Source of the DNA: Sambucus nigra
Taxonomy: Eukaryota; Streptophyta; Magnoliopsida; Dipsacales; Adoxaceae
DNA length: 64,000 bases
Direction of reading: 5' to 3'
Assembly (NCBI GenBank): GCA_949130495.1
Contig: OX422209.1
Location: 694,768,757 to 694,832,756 of the forward strand
This document shows positions 23,937-36,086 of the stretch, one piece after another. A program made the position numbers and the translations under genes. The notes under the pieces are model-generated. The model did no database searches and had not been told where the DNA came from. It was given only the letters and a program-made list of their open reading frames with translations. Numbering within the stretch: the stretch's first letter is position 1; each line of letters begins with the position of its first letter.

Positions 23937-25104
23937 CCTGTGACACCCCGCCTAATTAAATACCGGGCGATCACTCCTTTATTAAATTAAATCAAGGTGA
24001 ACAGTTGGTTCATTCTTAGCATCACTGTCGTAAAATAATTTTTTCCAATTTAACACCCTAAAATAATTAAGCTAAGTGTCAAAACCATATTTAAACATTA
24101 CTTTCCAAATTTTATTTAAAGAAAAATTATTTATTTATTTATTAACAACATCTCAATAAATAAGAATCACACCACATTAAATTATGCAATATAATCCAAT
24201 TAATTTAATACACTCGTCAATCGAATGTCAACATACGAAATCTAAAGTCACACATCCAAACTAAATAAATCCCATAGTAACAATACTGAAAATAACTGAA
24301 ATACAAATGTCCAATAACAACGGAATAATGGAAAGAGCTACACATGCTCAACTAGATGAAAGTACTAAGAGTGGATCCGAATGAACGAAGTCGTCTAATC
24401 AAGAGACCTGCAACTCCCACCTAAGCTGCAGCGCGTTCCTTCCAAGAGATCCTAAGAAAGACGCCCCTGTGGCTGGGCACCTGTAATACATACATATATA
24501 TACAAGAGAGAGAGGGAGGGAGAAAACGGGTCAGAGCCCGATAGTGTATATGATTTTAAAAATTGTTTAGCAAGTATTTAAATTGATACAGGTCAATGCA
24601 ACAACATATTAGTGCGACACTCTCTTGAGAAATTCTCACCTCTCTTCTAATGTGCACACCTATCGCACTAACCTTCCCAATGGTCTATCTCATCATATAA
24701 CACACTATCCTTTCCCAATGGATTAATTTATCTTATATTACTCGTAAGATTCACAATTTTAACGATTCAATTGTTTGGAAAGAATATTTCAATTAGTGGC
24801 CAAAGTTCTCTTTTTGACTTTATTAATCAATAAAGTTTTCCAATTTCATATTATACTTTCTTAAAACAAGTATTTACAATTTGAGACATCAACCATGTCC
24901 TACATATCAAATCACAGTAGGTAGTTCCAGATTTTTTAATTTCATATATATATATATATATATTAACTACTCGAAAATATATATATCAAAATAGAACCCC
25001 ACATAGTAACTATGGTGCGGGCATACTCTACTATCCAAACCCCATATCACTCACATTAAGGGGAATACAAATTCGGAATCACTCTCGAATTGTATTAACA
25101 CATG

Positions 25105-25669
25105 TGTTGATGTAAAAAATTAGATCGCTCTAATTATTCAATCACAGATAAATAAAATGAGACAAAGATTTTTAAAGTGGTTCAGCCTTATAAGAATGGC
25201 CTACGTCAACTGTTATGTTATTGCTGAGTGTTTTGGGAATTCTCGATTACAAGTTCTATCAAGAAATTCCGGTCCTCTTGAATGAGGATGATACAAGGTA
25301 TTTATAGCCTTTAAGCTGTATATGAAAGGGCTGATACATTAAATGATATACATATGAAAGGGTAATACATTTAATGTAGCGTGTGCATCAAGGTGATAAT
25401 CATTCAATGAATGGTTGAACTGTTGATTATTTGGAAATTAATGATATGACCGAGATGCAGTTCGGACCGCCTTAGTTGCTCGTTGCTCTGGAGTTCCTCG
25501 GAGCGCTGAAATACCTCGGAGTGCTAAAGTTCCTCGGTGTATCCTCGTTGCTCGGAGAGAACTTGAGTTGGTCGGGGAAATGAATTTCCTCGTTGCTATT
25601 GTGCCACGTAGATTGACACGTGTCTTTGTATTATTCGTCCATATCATCATATCAATTTTGGTATCAACA
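25105..25669 (-). repeat. Element A 3' LTR
   Basis: 565 bp. It has a TATA-like TATAAATA on the minus strand (25299-25306), short repeats of CCTCGG/GTTGCTCGG (25455-25560) and a CACGTG G-box (25617-25622). Minus-strand ATTGGGGGCATC directly beyond its end (25670-25681) is the likely polypurine tract. Confidence 0.95.
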
Positions 25670-26091
25670 GATGCCCCCAATGTTTCATATTTCGAACTTT
25701 GAGGAGTATAGAACATTCTTTCTCGGTATATGGCAATATTAAATGACTTTCCTGGATTTTAGGAGCATTTTCTTTGTATTTGAATTTCCTTTAATATTCG
25801 CAGAATCCGCCTTTTTGAATTTTCATAAGCGCTTCGATCTTCGTGCAGTTTTTGTCCTTTTAGCCGCCGGTAATACAATAATTTCTTTTTCGTAATCATT
25901 TCTTTCGCCACTTCCCAAGGTAAAGTATTTAAACTTCTTAGGTAACCATACCGTCTTCTACCTTTTCTAATTTTCTGCATTCAAGCTTTCTATTCTCTCT
26001 TTCTCTCTTGTGCGTTCATCCTTGTTTTCGTTCGTTGTTGATAGCTCTCCTTTCTTCCTGTAAGCTTTTCTTCCTTCTTCTTTTATTCACC

Positions 26092-26595
26092 ATGGTTTAT
26101 ATTATTGAATCTATTGAAAAATTTCATTCTGATTTTTTCATCCCTTCTTGGGTGATTTTAGAGGAGTTGTCTGAACCTCAAAATTACTTTCGTTTGGCTG
26201 AGGGACATTGGTTTCCCAGTCTTTTTATTGCTGAATGTGGGTTTTCCTTTCCACCAAATCCATTATGTTTAGAATTTTGTCAGTACTTCGATGTTGTCCC
26301 TGCAAAAATAGCCCCCAATACATGGAGAATAGTTAATGGGATGCATAAGTTAAATCAAACCCATGGAACTCGTTTAGGAATTCCTGAGATTATGTTTTGC
26401 TATAGATGGGCTATTCTAGACGACGTTTATTATTTAAAAACTAGATTTTTGAATAGGGCTCTGGTAGTCAACCTCCCTGATGCCAACAGGGATTATTTTG
26501 AAAATGGGGTCATTATAAAAAATTGGCAACATGTCCCTTTGCCCGGAGATGAAGTATATGATGGTCCCAAATGTCCCCCTATGGCAATGGGATAG
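26092..26595 (+). CDS. Antisense extra gene of element A, exon 1 (gypsy-type transposon domain)
   Basis: This opens the plus-strand gene of element A. ATG at 26092 is in a CACCATGG context; the frame is open upstream but without a better ATG. Its 167 codons match the plant 'putative gypsy-type transposon' family (Pfam Transposase_28-like, from memory). Marks include FPPNPLCLEFCQYFDVVPAKI, then NTWRIVNGMHKLNQ and THGTRLGIPE, and finally LVVNLPDANRDYFENG with IIKNWQHVP. The TAG at 26593 probably lies in an intron whose acceptor is the AG at 26685-26686. A GT at 26564 or 26573 would keep the frame, and I cannot decide which donor is used. The homologous exon in element B (49677-50147) is clearly conserved. 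Function is unknown; the protein is not needed for the classical retrotransposon cycle. Confidence 0.75.
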   Translation: MVYIIESIEKFHSDFFIPSWVILEELSEPQNYFRLAEGHWFPSLFIAECGFSFPPNPLCLEFCQYFDVVPAKIAPNTWRIVNGMHKLNQTHGTRLGIPEIMFCYRWAILDDVYYLKTRFLNRALVVNLPDANRDYFENGVIIKNWQHVPLPGDEVYDGPKCPPMAMG

Positions 26596-26686
26596 GTTGT
26601 TTCTGTTTTATTGACTTTCTGAAATTTTGATTTCATCTTTTTTGTGTAAATGCGTGATTGACATTTCAACTTATTTTTGTTTGTAG

Positions 26687-28275
26687 TTGACAGCAAGAGA
26701 AAAACTCCCAAAGAATCAGAGGTAAATATAAGGCAATTGAAACATATCTGGAGTTTGCATCAGAAGGTCGCGGACGAGCATATCAGGTCTGCCTCATATT
26801 TGTTGCAGTATAGGAGCTATACGTCGTCCTTTACTGCTCGCCCTGTGGTCAGCAACAGTGATCCAGTGCAAATTCCTGAAGACTCTGATCCAGAATCTCA
26901 TATCCCTTTGAGCCAAAAAATGGGCAAGAGAAGAGTACCCACTCTCTTTGAGGAGAGTTCCTCTGCTGGCGATGGGAAGAAAACCAAGGTTAATGTCCCA
27001 AAGGGGACAAAGAAAATTGATGATGTTCCTTCTGTTGCTGTTCAGAAGGTTGCCGAGAAGCCCCCAGTGGCTCCTGTGCTGAAAGATGCACCTGTTGAGG
27101 TAATTACTATCTCACCAACCAAAAGTTCCTCGTTGGTTGAAGTTGCTGAGAAGGCACCAATGAGATTGAGGAAATCCTCCTCGGTCAGCATTTCTGCAAC
27201 AAATCCCCAGCTCCTAGCTGGTGGAGATGGTGTTCCAATTATTGTTCCTCCAAGCTCTACAACGATCTTGGCAAAATTTTCACCTATCCCCGAGGTGCAA
27301 GGTACTGAAGAAGACCTTACTCGAGATATGGTTACCTCTCTGGCTGCTCGTCATTTGGCTTCAGTAAGTATCTATATTCTGAGCTTTTTATTCTTTCCTT
27401 TGTTGTTTCCCAATTTTATTTCTGATTTCGTTTTCCTCTTTTGATTGCAGTTGACGAGATGTTTCAATTTAATCCTTAAAAAGGATGAAGCGATCAAGGC
27501 TTCTTGCTCCTCGTCCACTGTAGAAGGAGACCTGGAGAAGGCTATTAAATCTGTGAGTGAGTCCCGTCAGAAGTATGACGAGGATAAAACTGAATGGGAA
27601 AAGAAATTGGCTGCGTCTGATGCAGAGAAGGTACAACTGGGTAATAAGGTGAAGGATTTGGAGAGAGAGAATAAAGACTATGCCGAGAAACTCTCAGGCT
27701 TTGGGGATCTTAAAAATAAAATGAAATCAGCTGAAGAAGAGCTGACCCTTCTACGAGAGGTAAATCGTCAGAAAGAGGCGATGGAAAACAAATTGAAGGC
27801 CGCTGAGAATCTTATGTCCGAGAAACTATCCTCGGAGAAGATGAAGAGAAAAACAGCTGTGAAGAAGTCCTTTAAAACTGGTTGGGACAAAGGATGGGAC
27901 AGGGGGGTGGCAGCCATGACGACCCAGGTGAAATATGGAAGTATAATATATTTTCATGATGGTTGGGTTGCAGCACTGCAGGAGTTGAAGGTGAACGAGG
28001 ACTCCGATCTATTTCAACAACATCTCCCTGGTCCTCCTCCAATTATAGAGGATGAGTCTTCAGACGAAGCTGCATCTGAAGAATCTTCAATGACAGTGGG
28101 TGATCAAGTCCTTGTTCCACCACCCAACCAGTTAGCCACCGAGGAGATTTCGTCGTTGCCTGATCCTCCAGAACAAGTCCCAGCCTCTAATAATCAGACC
28201 ATTATTCCTACCGAGCAACCGAGCTCCTCGTCCCAGCCTCCCGAGAAAGTCTTGGGAGACAAGGAAAAGGTGTGA
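26687..28275 (+). CDS. Antisense extra gene of element A, exons 2 and 3 (coiled coil)
   Basis: Exon 2 (26687-27363) continues in frame with an Arg/Lys-rich start (SKRKTPKESEVNIRQLKHIW), a conserved segment (RSASYLLQYRSYTSSFTARP) and a Pro/Ser/Val-rich presumably disordered region. A phase-0 intron at 27364-27450 (GTAAGT...TTGATTGCAG, 87 bp) links it cleanly to exon 3. Exon 3 encodes a long coiled coil (about 27520-27840) and then FKTGWDKGWDRG and WVAALQELKV. An acidic, Pro/Ser-rich tail follows. The TGA at 28273 may lie within a second phase-0 intron, GTGTGA (28270) to TTGTTAG (28417), joining exon 3 to the next segment. Alternatively the gene ends here, since an AATAAA occurs at about 28356. 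Confidence 0.72.
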
Positions 28276-28417
28276 AGTTGTTCGGTACTCTTTTTATGTT
28301 CCTCTTTGACTTATCCTCTGTACTCAAAACGATGTAATCTTGTTTGATGATGTAATAAAATCACATATTTCTGCATTTTATCTCCTTTTTGATGATTGCT
28401 TTTTCTTTCTTTGTTAG

Positions 28418-29758
28418 TTTGTGGCTAGAATGGAATTGATATCTGCTCATGATACAAAGCTGATGCGGGAATGCCGTGAATATTATAAAGCTGGTCATGC
28501 AAATTTGAGTGTATCAAAAATTGCTGACATCCTTGGCCATGATGCTTCAGAACAAGCAATTGAGGCTTATCAATACCTGAAGGATTTACTTGACAGAGCT
28601 GTGGCCAACAACGTGGCCTACTATGACTTGATTGAAGAGCTTCATTATTCCTTAGAAGATCTACAACATCAACATAATGAATCAACTGCTTTGCTGCACA
28701 AGGAGTATGAAAATAGATATCAACAGATTTCTTCTGAAACAGGCCATAAAAAGATCCTTGTTGGATACGATGTTAGGGAAAGAACTTTAAAAGGTGAAGT
28801 TGAGGCCTGCAGGCAGATTGCTGAGTTGCTGGAATAAGAGAACAATAATTTGCAGAAAAAGCTGGCACAGTATAAATCTGCAGCGTCATCTTCCACTGCT
28901 TTAGTACAAGTTACCGATGAAGGTTTCTCGTTCTTAGAAGTTGAGAATGCTAAATTAAGGCAAGAGTTGGATGCTCTGAGAAGATCTAGTATTTCCACTA
29001 CTGCTCGGGGACGAGGAAGAGGGTCTCGTGGGCGAGGAAGAGCTGTTCAAAATGTTGTCGAGGAGAAAAATTCGCCACCTGCTCGGAGTCGATCAAGAGT
29101 TCTCAGCCGTAATATTGAAGAATCTCGTACTCTGTCAACATTGGAAACTCAAGCATACCAGTTGAACGCCAAAGATCGGGCTTTATCTGAAATGTCCAAG
29201 AAAAATCTATCTTTGGAAGATCAACTTACTGCAACGAAGTCTGCTTTGAATGATAAAGATGTTTTTGCCAGGAACCTTCAAAAACAATTGGATAGATTAA
29301 CCTTCCAATTCCATAAACATCCCAGGGAGTTTTGGATGGCAGGATACAATGAAGCCCTTGTTCATTTAGATGCTCGTATTGAACATGCCAATAATGAAGG
29401 TTATAAGCAGGGGTGGTTGAACGCCCTGGGTGTACTAAAATTGGAGCAAGGGCATTTTTTATGGGATTATCATGCTCCAGGGTTACTAGACTTGCCTGTG
29501 CCACCTTTCAAATTGGACATGGAATGGATCCCAGCTCGTTCCATTCCTCAGAGTTTAATTTCAAAATACCTTGGTGATTATAGTCTTCATTCTCAGACTG
29601 AATTATCTCGTCCTGAGCATCTCTTGGATAGACCTTCTGTGATGAACGTCAGAATGCTCAGAGATATTAATTTCATCAATTCTCCTCTTTGCCTGGAGGA
29701 CCCTCCTGCCGGCGAGGAACCTGTTTCAAAAGCTAAAGGAAAGAAACCAATAGAATAG
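28418..29758 (+). pseudogene. Antisense extra gene of element A, last exon, one premature stop
   Basis: A single frame from 28418 (after a TTTGTTAG acceptor) to a TAG at 29756, interrupted only by a TAA near 28835 between AELLE and ENNNLQKKLAQ, which looks like one base change from a Glu or similar codon. The parts in order are a helical N-terminal region (HDTKLMRECREYYKAGHANL), a coiled coil across the stop, an RGRGRGSRGRGRA basic patch, and a second coiled coil. FWMAGYNEALVHLDARIEHA and GYKQGWLNALGVLKLEQGHF follow, then a basic end. The GW/ALxxL segment echoes the end of exon 3, suggesting an internal duplication of a coiled-coil plus GW module. It is homologous to 51963-52889 in element B. 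Confidence 0.68.
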
Positions 29759-29929
29759 ATTTTTCAATGTAATAATTAACACATATATGTAGCTTGTAAT
29801 ATATTTTGACCTTAATGAAAGAATTTCATTTTATGTTTGCAAATCTGTATTGCTATTGTCTTGTGTTTATCAAACATTTTTACATTTGTGCATATGTATC
29901 TGTTAAAAAGATAACAATATGGTGCTGTT

Positions 29930-30620
29930 CATCAACCAACTTAGTAATCAAAATTACAAGTATCAATGTTGCTCAATTACTTAATAATAAAGTAATGAGT
30001 ATAAAATGTTTAAAATGTTTCCAACCAACCAAGGTTGTTAAATTGTGTTTGTCGACCAACTACAGTTGATGGGTTTTTATCCCCGACCAACCATACTTGG
30101 TAAACTTTTTCATAAAATGTGTCCGACCAACCATGGTCGATAATTTATCCTCGTCGACCAAGTATAGTTGATCACCGACCAACTATACTTGGTTCAGTTT
30201 GGAATTCTTTGTATTTTCTGGAATGATTTTACCTTCCGACCAACTTGTTGGCATATTTTGTTTTCAAACCAACCGAGATTGGCTTTTTTAAGAATGTTGT
30301 TCTTGCCCTTTTACCAACCAGAGTTGGTCATGGGTTCGAACTATCAGGTTCTTTCGAACTATCTGTCCACTAGTTATCTTACCAACCGTAGTTGGTCATG
30401 CTAGTGTACGCCTCCTAACCAAAGGAGTATATTTTTTGGTTCTTTCGAACTATCTGTCCACTAGTTATCTTACCAACCTTAGTTGGTCACGCTAGTGTAC
30501 GCCTCCTAACCAAAGGAGTATATTTTTTGGTTCTTTCGAACTATCTGTCCACTAGTTATGTTACCAACCTTAGTTGGTCACGCTAGTGTACGCCTCCTAA
30601 CCAAAGGAGTATATTTTTTG
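29930..30620. repeat. Cluster of ACCAAC...GTTGGT imperfect palindromes
   Basis: At least ten copies of an inverted motif of the form ACCAACNNNNGTTGGT, with variants such as ACCAACTATACTTGGT, ACCAACCATGGTCG and ACCAACCTTAGTTGGT, lie between the antisense gene and the 3' end of pol in element A. Two more copies sit inside the RNase H insert near 32590 and 32650. No coding frame is involved here. Confidence 0.85.
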
Positions 30621-30634
30621 GTTCTTTCGAACTA
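30347..30634. repeat. 91-bp tandem repeat, three copies plus a partial
   Basis: Unit starts GGTTCTTTCGAACTAT at 30347, 30438, 30529 and 30620 (partial). Each unit holds one ACCAAC...GTTGGT palindrome and CCTCCTAACCAAAGGAG. Copies are nearly identical. Confidence 0.95.
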
Positions 30635-30768
30635 TTGTCTTCTTTTTGCTGTCGAGCAGCGTAGTGTACAACACTAGTATTCCCCGAAAAACTTTCAAAC
30701 AAAGGATAGGAAAATGGTGAAAACATCATCGTTTTATTCATATTGATGGAACCGTTGTACATTTTACA

Positions 30769-31638
30769 TCATTGATAATACTTGCGAAGGTGTTCAGCAT
30801 TCCAAGCATTCTTGAATTCTTCTCCTTCTAGAGTTGCTATTCGGTAAGTTCCTGGTCGAACAACTTCTGTAACTCGGTAAGGCCCATGCCAGTTTGCCTC
30901 TAATTTATTGTGTTTCTGAATTACCTTCTTTAGCACATAATCTCCTTCTTTTAAATCGCATTTCCTCACCCTTTTGTTGTAGAAAAGAGCTGTTCGTTGT
31001 TGATAAGCAGCATTCCTAATGGCTGCCTCTTCTCTGACCTCCTCGAGCATATCCAAATCCAGTCTCCTCATTAAGTCACTGACAGGAGAATTGAAATTCA
31101 GTACTCTATGCGTTGGAAGACCCAACTCGGCAGGTATTATAGCCTCACTTCCAAATGCCAGCATATATGGTGATTCTCCAGTCGCTGCTCGGGGAGTTGT
31201 TCGGTAAGCCCACAATATTGATTGTAGCTCATTAATCCAGTTAGCTTTAGCTTTACTTAGCCTTTTCTTCAAACCATTTAGTAGTGTTCTATTCGTCACT
31301 TCAGTCTGTCCATTGCTTTGAGGATGGCCTGGTGCTGAATGAACCTTCAAAATGTTCGACTGATGACAATAGGCAGCAAATTCCTCGTTATCAAATTGGG
31401 TTCCATGGTCTGTGATGAAGGCATGAGGGAGACCATATCGACAGATGATATTCTTCCAAACGAATTGGTATACCTTCTCGTATGTCATATCAATAAGCGG
31501 TTCAGCTTCTACCCACTTAGTAAAATAGTCCACTGCAACGACGAGGTACTTGAATCTTCCTCGGGTGATCGGCAGTGGTCCAACCAAATCAATTCCCCAC
31601 ATGGTAAATGGCCAAGGGGAAGTTATTGGTGTCAACAA
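30769..31638 (-). pseudogene. Element A integrase catalytic core and C-terminus
   Basis: 289 codons. The D,D-35-E catalytic triad is complete: Asp17 (GIDLVGPLP), Asp77 (FITDHGTQF) and Glu113 (NGQTEVTNR), with 35 residues between the second and third. The C-terminal part has the GDYVLKKVIQ/WHGPYRV block and ends NAWNAEHLRKYYQ, the usual end of Tat pol. Integrase would insert element cDNA into chromosomes. The frame is cut off from the zinc-binding part by a TGA at 31648-31650 (SIR*TPQALLTPITS), so this is one nonsense change away from continuous pol. Confidence 0.93.
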
Positions 31639-31650
31639 TGCTTGTGGAGT

Positions 31651-32247
31651 TCATCGGATAGAGGAAAAACGTTGGCACTTGTCACATTTCTTAGCATAGG
31701 CTATACAATCAGCCCTCATCATCGGCCAATAGTATCCTTGAGTCATTACCCTTTGTAAAAGTGTTCGACCTGCTACATGAGCTCCACAAGACCCTTCATG
31801 GATTTCTTCAATCAATTCTTTCACCTCGGAGGGATGTACACATCTCTGCAAACCTATCATAATTCCTCATCTGTATAAAATACCATTAGTTAATACATAC
31901 CGAGCAGCTTTATACTTCAATTTTTTGGCAGCGAGCTTGTCCTCTGGCAATTCTCCCTCTTCAATATATACCCTTATGGGATCCATCCAAGATGGTCCTA
32001 AATCAAGGGTAATAACATTCATCGTCAGTTTTTCATCTATGCTCCGACTTTCCAGTACTTCAATTGGTATCGTTCTTCGCAGCTCGGTACGAGTAGCTGA
32101 TGCTAGTCGGGCCAGTGCGTCTGCTTGTACATTCTCCATCCTCGGTATTCTCACCAATTGAATGGCATCAAATTCTGTCAGTAACTCCATCACCTTTGCA
32201 TGATACTTCGCCATTAAATCTCCTTTAACTGCATATGTTCCTATCAT
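31651..32247 (-). pseudogene. Element A RNase H end and integrase zinc-binding domain
   Basis: Two frames in register. 31867-32247 is the end of the RNase H (AKVMELLTEFDAIQLVRIPR with VQADALARLAS), then a linker, ending ILYR. 31651-31860 is the H2C2 integrase N-terminus (HEGSCGAHVAGRTLLQRVM, YYWPMMRADCIAYAKKCDKC). They are separated by one TGA at about 31864 (ILYR*GIMI), plausibly CGA to TGA. Confidence 0.88.
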
Positions 32248-32845
32248 CTAATTTACAATTAATTAAGAATCACTGAATACAATTACTTGCCGTGCTTCCA
32301 TAACTTTTGCTAAGTTTAAACCTGCTATCATGGCCTCATACTCAGCCTCTATTGGAGGCTTTGAATTGGAATCGTAAAGCATATTCCATGTCAATCTCGT
32401 CTGGGGTGTTCAAAACAATTCCTGCCCCACAACCTGCTGTGCAAGATGAGCCATCTACATATCATCTCCATATGGGCAATCCGTCTTCAAATTCCTTATT
32501 TGACAGGGTTCCTCGGTGAAATATTTGTTGCTTATTTTCATCCTCCCCTGACACTTTTCGCTCCTCGTCGACCATCTCTTCTCGCTCTTTTACCAACCGG
32601 AGCTGGTCTGAGCTCGAAGTTGATGATCTTTCTTCATCCATAAGTCCTTTTACCAACCGAAGTTGGTCTGGATTTATGTCTTTTGATCCTGTAACATCCA
32701 CAGGTTGGTCAGCGAGCACCTTTTGCTCCTCGGGCGTATCAGGGTATGTAAACTCTGCTATAAAATCTGCTACAGCTTGCCCTTTTAATGATGATCTGGG
32801 TTCATACACAATATTATATTCACCGAGTTCTATTGCCCAGTACAT
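32248..32845 (-). pseudogene. Element A RNase H, frameshifted
   Basis: The open part 32462-32845 reads MYWAIELGEYNIVYEPR, then KGQAVADFIAEF, followed by a variable insert that contains DQLRLVK twice. A TGA at about 32450 replaces what is usually Trp before YVDGSS (catalytic Asp). Further on, the NNEAEYEA block with the catalytic Glu is disrupted: the sequence reads AATAGAGGCTGAGTATGAG, consistent with a 2-bp deletion. The domain is recognisable but non-functional. Confidence 0.85.
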
Positions 32846-35800
32846 CAGTCTTCCTGATTTTTCTGGCTTGTGAAGGCTTGTCTCAATGGCATGTCGGTAT
32901 ATACGACGATTGTATGGGCCTGGAAATATGTCCTCATTCTTATACTTGCTTCAATTAATGCCAATGCCAATTTTTCTAGCTTTGGATATCTGATTTCTGC
33001 ACCTCGAAAAGCCTTACTTGTGTAATAGATGGGTTTCTGAACTCCATTCTCCAATCTAATCAATGCTGAGCTAACTTCATTCTCTGATACCGCCAGATAC
33101 AAGTACAACTTCTCTCCTGTTATTGGCCTGGACAACAATGGAGGTGCTCCCAAATATTTCTTCAAGTCTTGAAAGGCCTTTTCACATTCATCAGTCCATT
33201 CAAAAGTTTTTCGAAGTGTTTTGAAGAATGGGAGGCATTTATCAGTTGCTCGGGACACAAATCTATTGAGCGCCGCAACTCGTCCAGTAAGACTCTGTAC
33301 TTCTTTCTTCGTCGTTGGGGATCGCAGCCCTAAAAGAGCTTTGATCTTTTCTGGATTTGCCTCAATACCTCGTTGGTTGACGATGTATCCGAGGAACATT
33401 CCTTCTCGTACTCCAAAGGTGCACTTCGTCGGGTTGAGCTTCATTTGGTATTTATCTAGTTGATCAAAGGTCTGACCTAAGTCAACTAGATGATCAGCAG
33501 CTTTCTTGCTCTTTGTTATCATATCGTCGACGTAGACTTCCATGTTGCAACTGATTTTTTCAGCAAAAACCTTGTTCATCAGCCGCTGATATGTTGCACC
33601 TGCATTTTTCAAACCAAAAGGCATGACATTATAACAATAAGTTCCCCTTGGGGTCATAAAAGAAGTACTTTCCCTGTCTTCAGGTTTCATTTTGATCTGG
33701 TTGTAGCCAGAATATGCATCCATGAAGCTGAGCAGCTCATGTCCCGAAGTAGCATCCACTAGCTGGTCTATTCTGGGCAATGGAAAATGATCTTTCGGGC
33801 ATGCTTTGTTGAGATCAGTGAAATCAACACACATTCTCCATTTATTATTATTCTTCTTTACCATCACCACATTTGCTAACCAGTCTGGATATTTCACATC
33901 TTCAATGAATTGGGCTTTCTGGAGCTTCTCGACCTCCTCTTGTATAGCCTGATTCTTCTCGGGACTAAACACTCTTCTTCTCTGCTTCACAGGCTTGATC
34001 TCCTTATTCACATTGAGTTCATGACATAAGAAGTTTGGATCTATTCCTGGCATGTCTTCGTGACTCCATGCAAAAGTATTCTTCCTATTTCTCAAGAAAG
34101 TTATCAACTCTTGTTTTATTGAAGCATCCAATGACGAACCTATCTGGGTTACTCGTTCAGGGTGCTCCTCGTCCAGAATAACATTTTCTGTAGATTCTAC
34201 CACCTGTCCTTTTACAAGTTGGGATTCATCCCTGGGATCAAGAGTTTCAATTTCTTTACCTTCCTCCACCTGGTAGGTAGTAGTCTTTTTCCTTGATTCC
34301 TCAAGCTCCTCTTGCTCGGCAGATGAATAATAGCATTCTCGAGCTATTTTTTTATCACCTTTCACAACTCCTACTCCGAAGTTTGTTGGGAATTTTAAGC
34401 ATTGATGCACTGTAGATGGAACTGCTTCGAACTTCTTCAAACCAACTCTTCCCATGATGATGTTGTAGGCTGACTGCACATTCTTGTCCATCACAAAGAA
34501 GCGTATTCTTTCTGTTCGACAAGCAGGCCAAGTTCCAATGAATATGTCCAACTTGATCATCCCAAGTGGAAAAACTTTCTCGCCGGCAAAACCCAGAAGG
34601 GGTCTGTGATAAGGTTCCAATTGAGATGATTTGAAATTCAAGCTATCAAAGCATGAATAGTACATGATGTCTGCCGAACTACCATTGTCCACCAACACCC
34701 TTGAAATCACCACATCTTTCATCCTCATTTTGATCACCAAAGGATCGTCGTGAGGGTAAAGAACACCTGCCAAATCGTTTTTTGAAAAACCAATAACTAG
34801 CTTCTCTTTATTTACATTCCTCGGACGATCATCCTCGGCAAGATTTATTCGTTGAATATGTGAGCAGGCTTGAGCCTCTCCGAGATAGGCCTTTCTTTCT
34901 GCAGTAAGGTCTCCCCCTCCAGCATCTCCTCCTGTAATAACATTACAATCAAATGACCCAAAACATATGGAAAATACCTCTCGTTCAGGCTGCCTTGGCT
35001 TTTTTGGAAAATCGGGGTCTTCATCTGGATCATCTTCATGATCTCTTTTGTTTTTCTCCTCCGTCCGACGAGGAGATCTGGAACGATCTCTAGTTATATC
35101 ATCATTCTTGCTTTCACCTCTGCGATCTACATACTTTGACAACTTTCCTCTTCGGATGAGCGTTTCAATCTCGTTCTGAAGGGCTATGCAATTTTTGGTC
35201 GTATGGCCATGATTTTTATGGAATTCGCAATATTTGGCCCTATTCCTCAGGTCAGGATTGGTCCTCAGTTTATCTGGCCACGTGATTTCTTCGTTATTCT
35301 TGATTTCTTCCAAAACATGATTAATACCCATTTTCAATGGAGTATAATTATCGTATTTCTTCAGGACTTCCCATGACGTCCTATTATTCTTGGAGTGCTT
35401 GTCACCACCATTACCTTTTTGCTCTTTCTTCTTAGATTTGTCAACCTCCACCTTGGTTTCTTTATCCATATTCTTCTTCGCAGCCATAGCCTCCTCGGCA
35501 TTCATGATTTTGGCCGCTTTTGCCATCAACTCCGACATAGTTTTAGGTGGATCTTTGGCCAAAGTGTAGTATAACTTGTTAGGCAGCAATCCACTCATCA
35601 AAGCAGTGATCGCTGTCTTTTCTTCGTAATCTATGACTTCCAACTTCTCGTTATTGAAACGAGTTATGTAATCTCTAGTACTCTCACCTGATTTTTGTCT
35701 AACACTTAACAAGTGCGCTACTCGCTTTACCGGCTTTGTTCCAAAATAGAAATTGCCAATGAACAACTCGGCTAACTGAATAAAAGTCGAAATCTTACCC

Positions 35801-36084
35801 CGAGGAAGATTGTTGTACCATATCTGTGCAGATCCGGTAAGAGTTCCCGAGAATGCTCTACACCTCATCTCGTCGGGGACGGCATATATGTCGGCAGCAG
35901 CTTGGTATTGTTCTATATGAAGAACAGGATCTGTCTTTCCATCATACTTAGGGGTCACTACAGGTGCTTTGAATTTCGATGGTGTAGGAAAATTCACAAT
36001 GGCCTGCACAAAAGGTGTCCCTTGAACAAAAGTTCTCTGTAAGGGATTCTTTTCTTTAGCCATTTCTCCAAGTCTATCCTCCAA
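32845..36084 (-). pseudogene. Element A gag-pol polyprotein (gag core, protease, RT)
   Basis: 1079 codons without a stop. The gag capsid domain is at about 70-165 (SGTLTGSAQIWYNNLP, GESTRDYITRFNNE). The Cys/His block YCEFHKNHGHTTKNC is at 285-299 and the protease motif VLVDNGSSADIMY at 463-475. RT runs from about 735 to 910, with FTDLNKACPKDHFPLPRID, FMDAYSGYNQI (first Asp) and an intact YVDDM at 851-855. The start of RNase H (PIYYTSKAF) is at about 1018. The frame ends FTSQKNQED*, but the next frame gives LHKPEKSGRLMYWAIE, so a one-base loss near 32880 has shifted it. Upstream, the same frame continues to the gag start through two stops. This is the best-preserved retroelement gene in the window. 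Confidence 0.95.
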
Positions 36085-36086
36085 TC

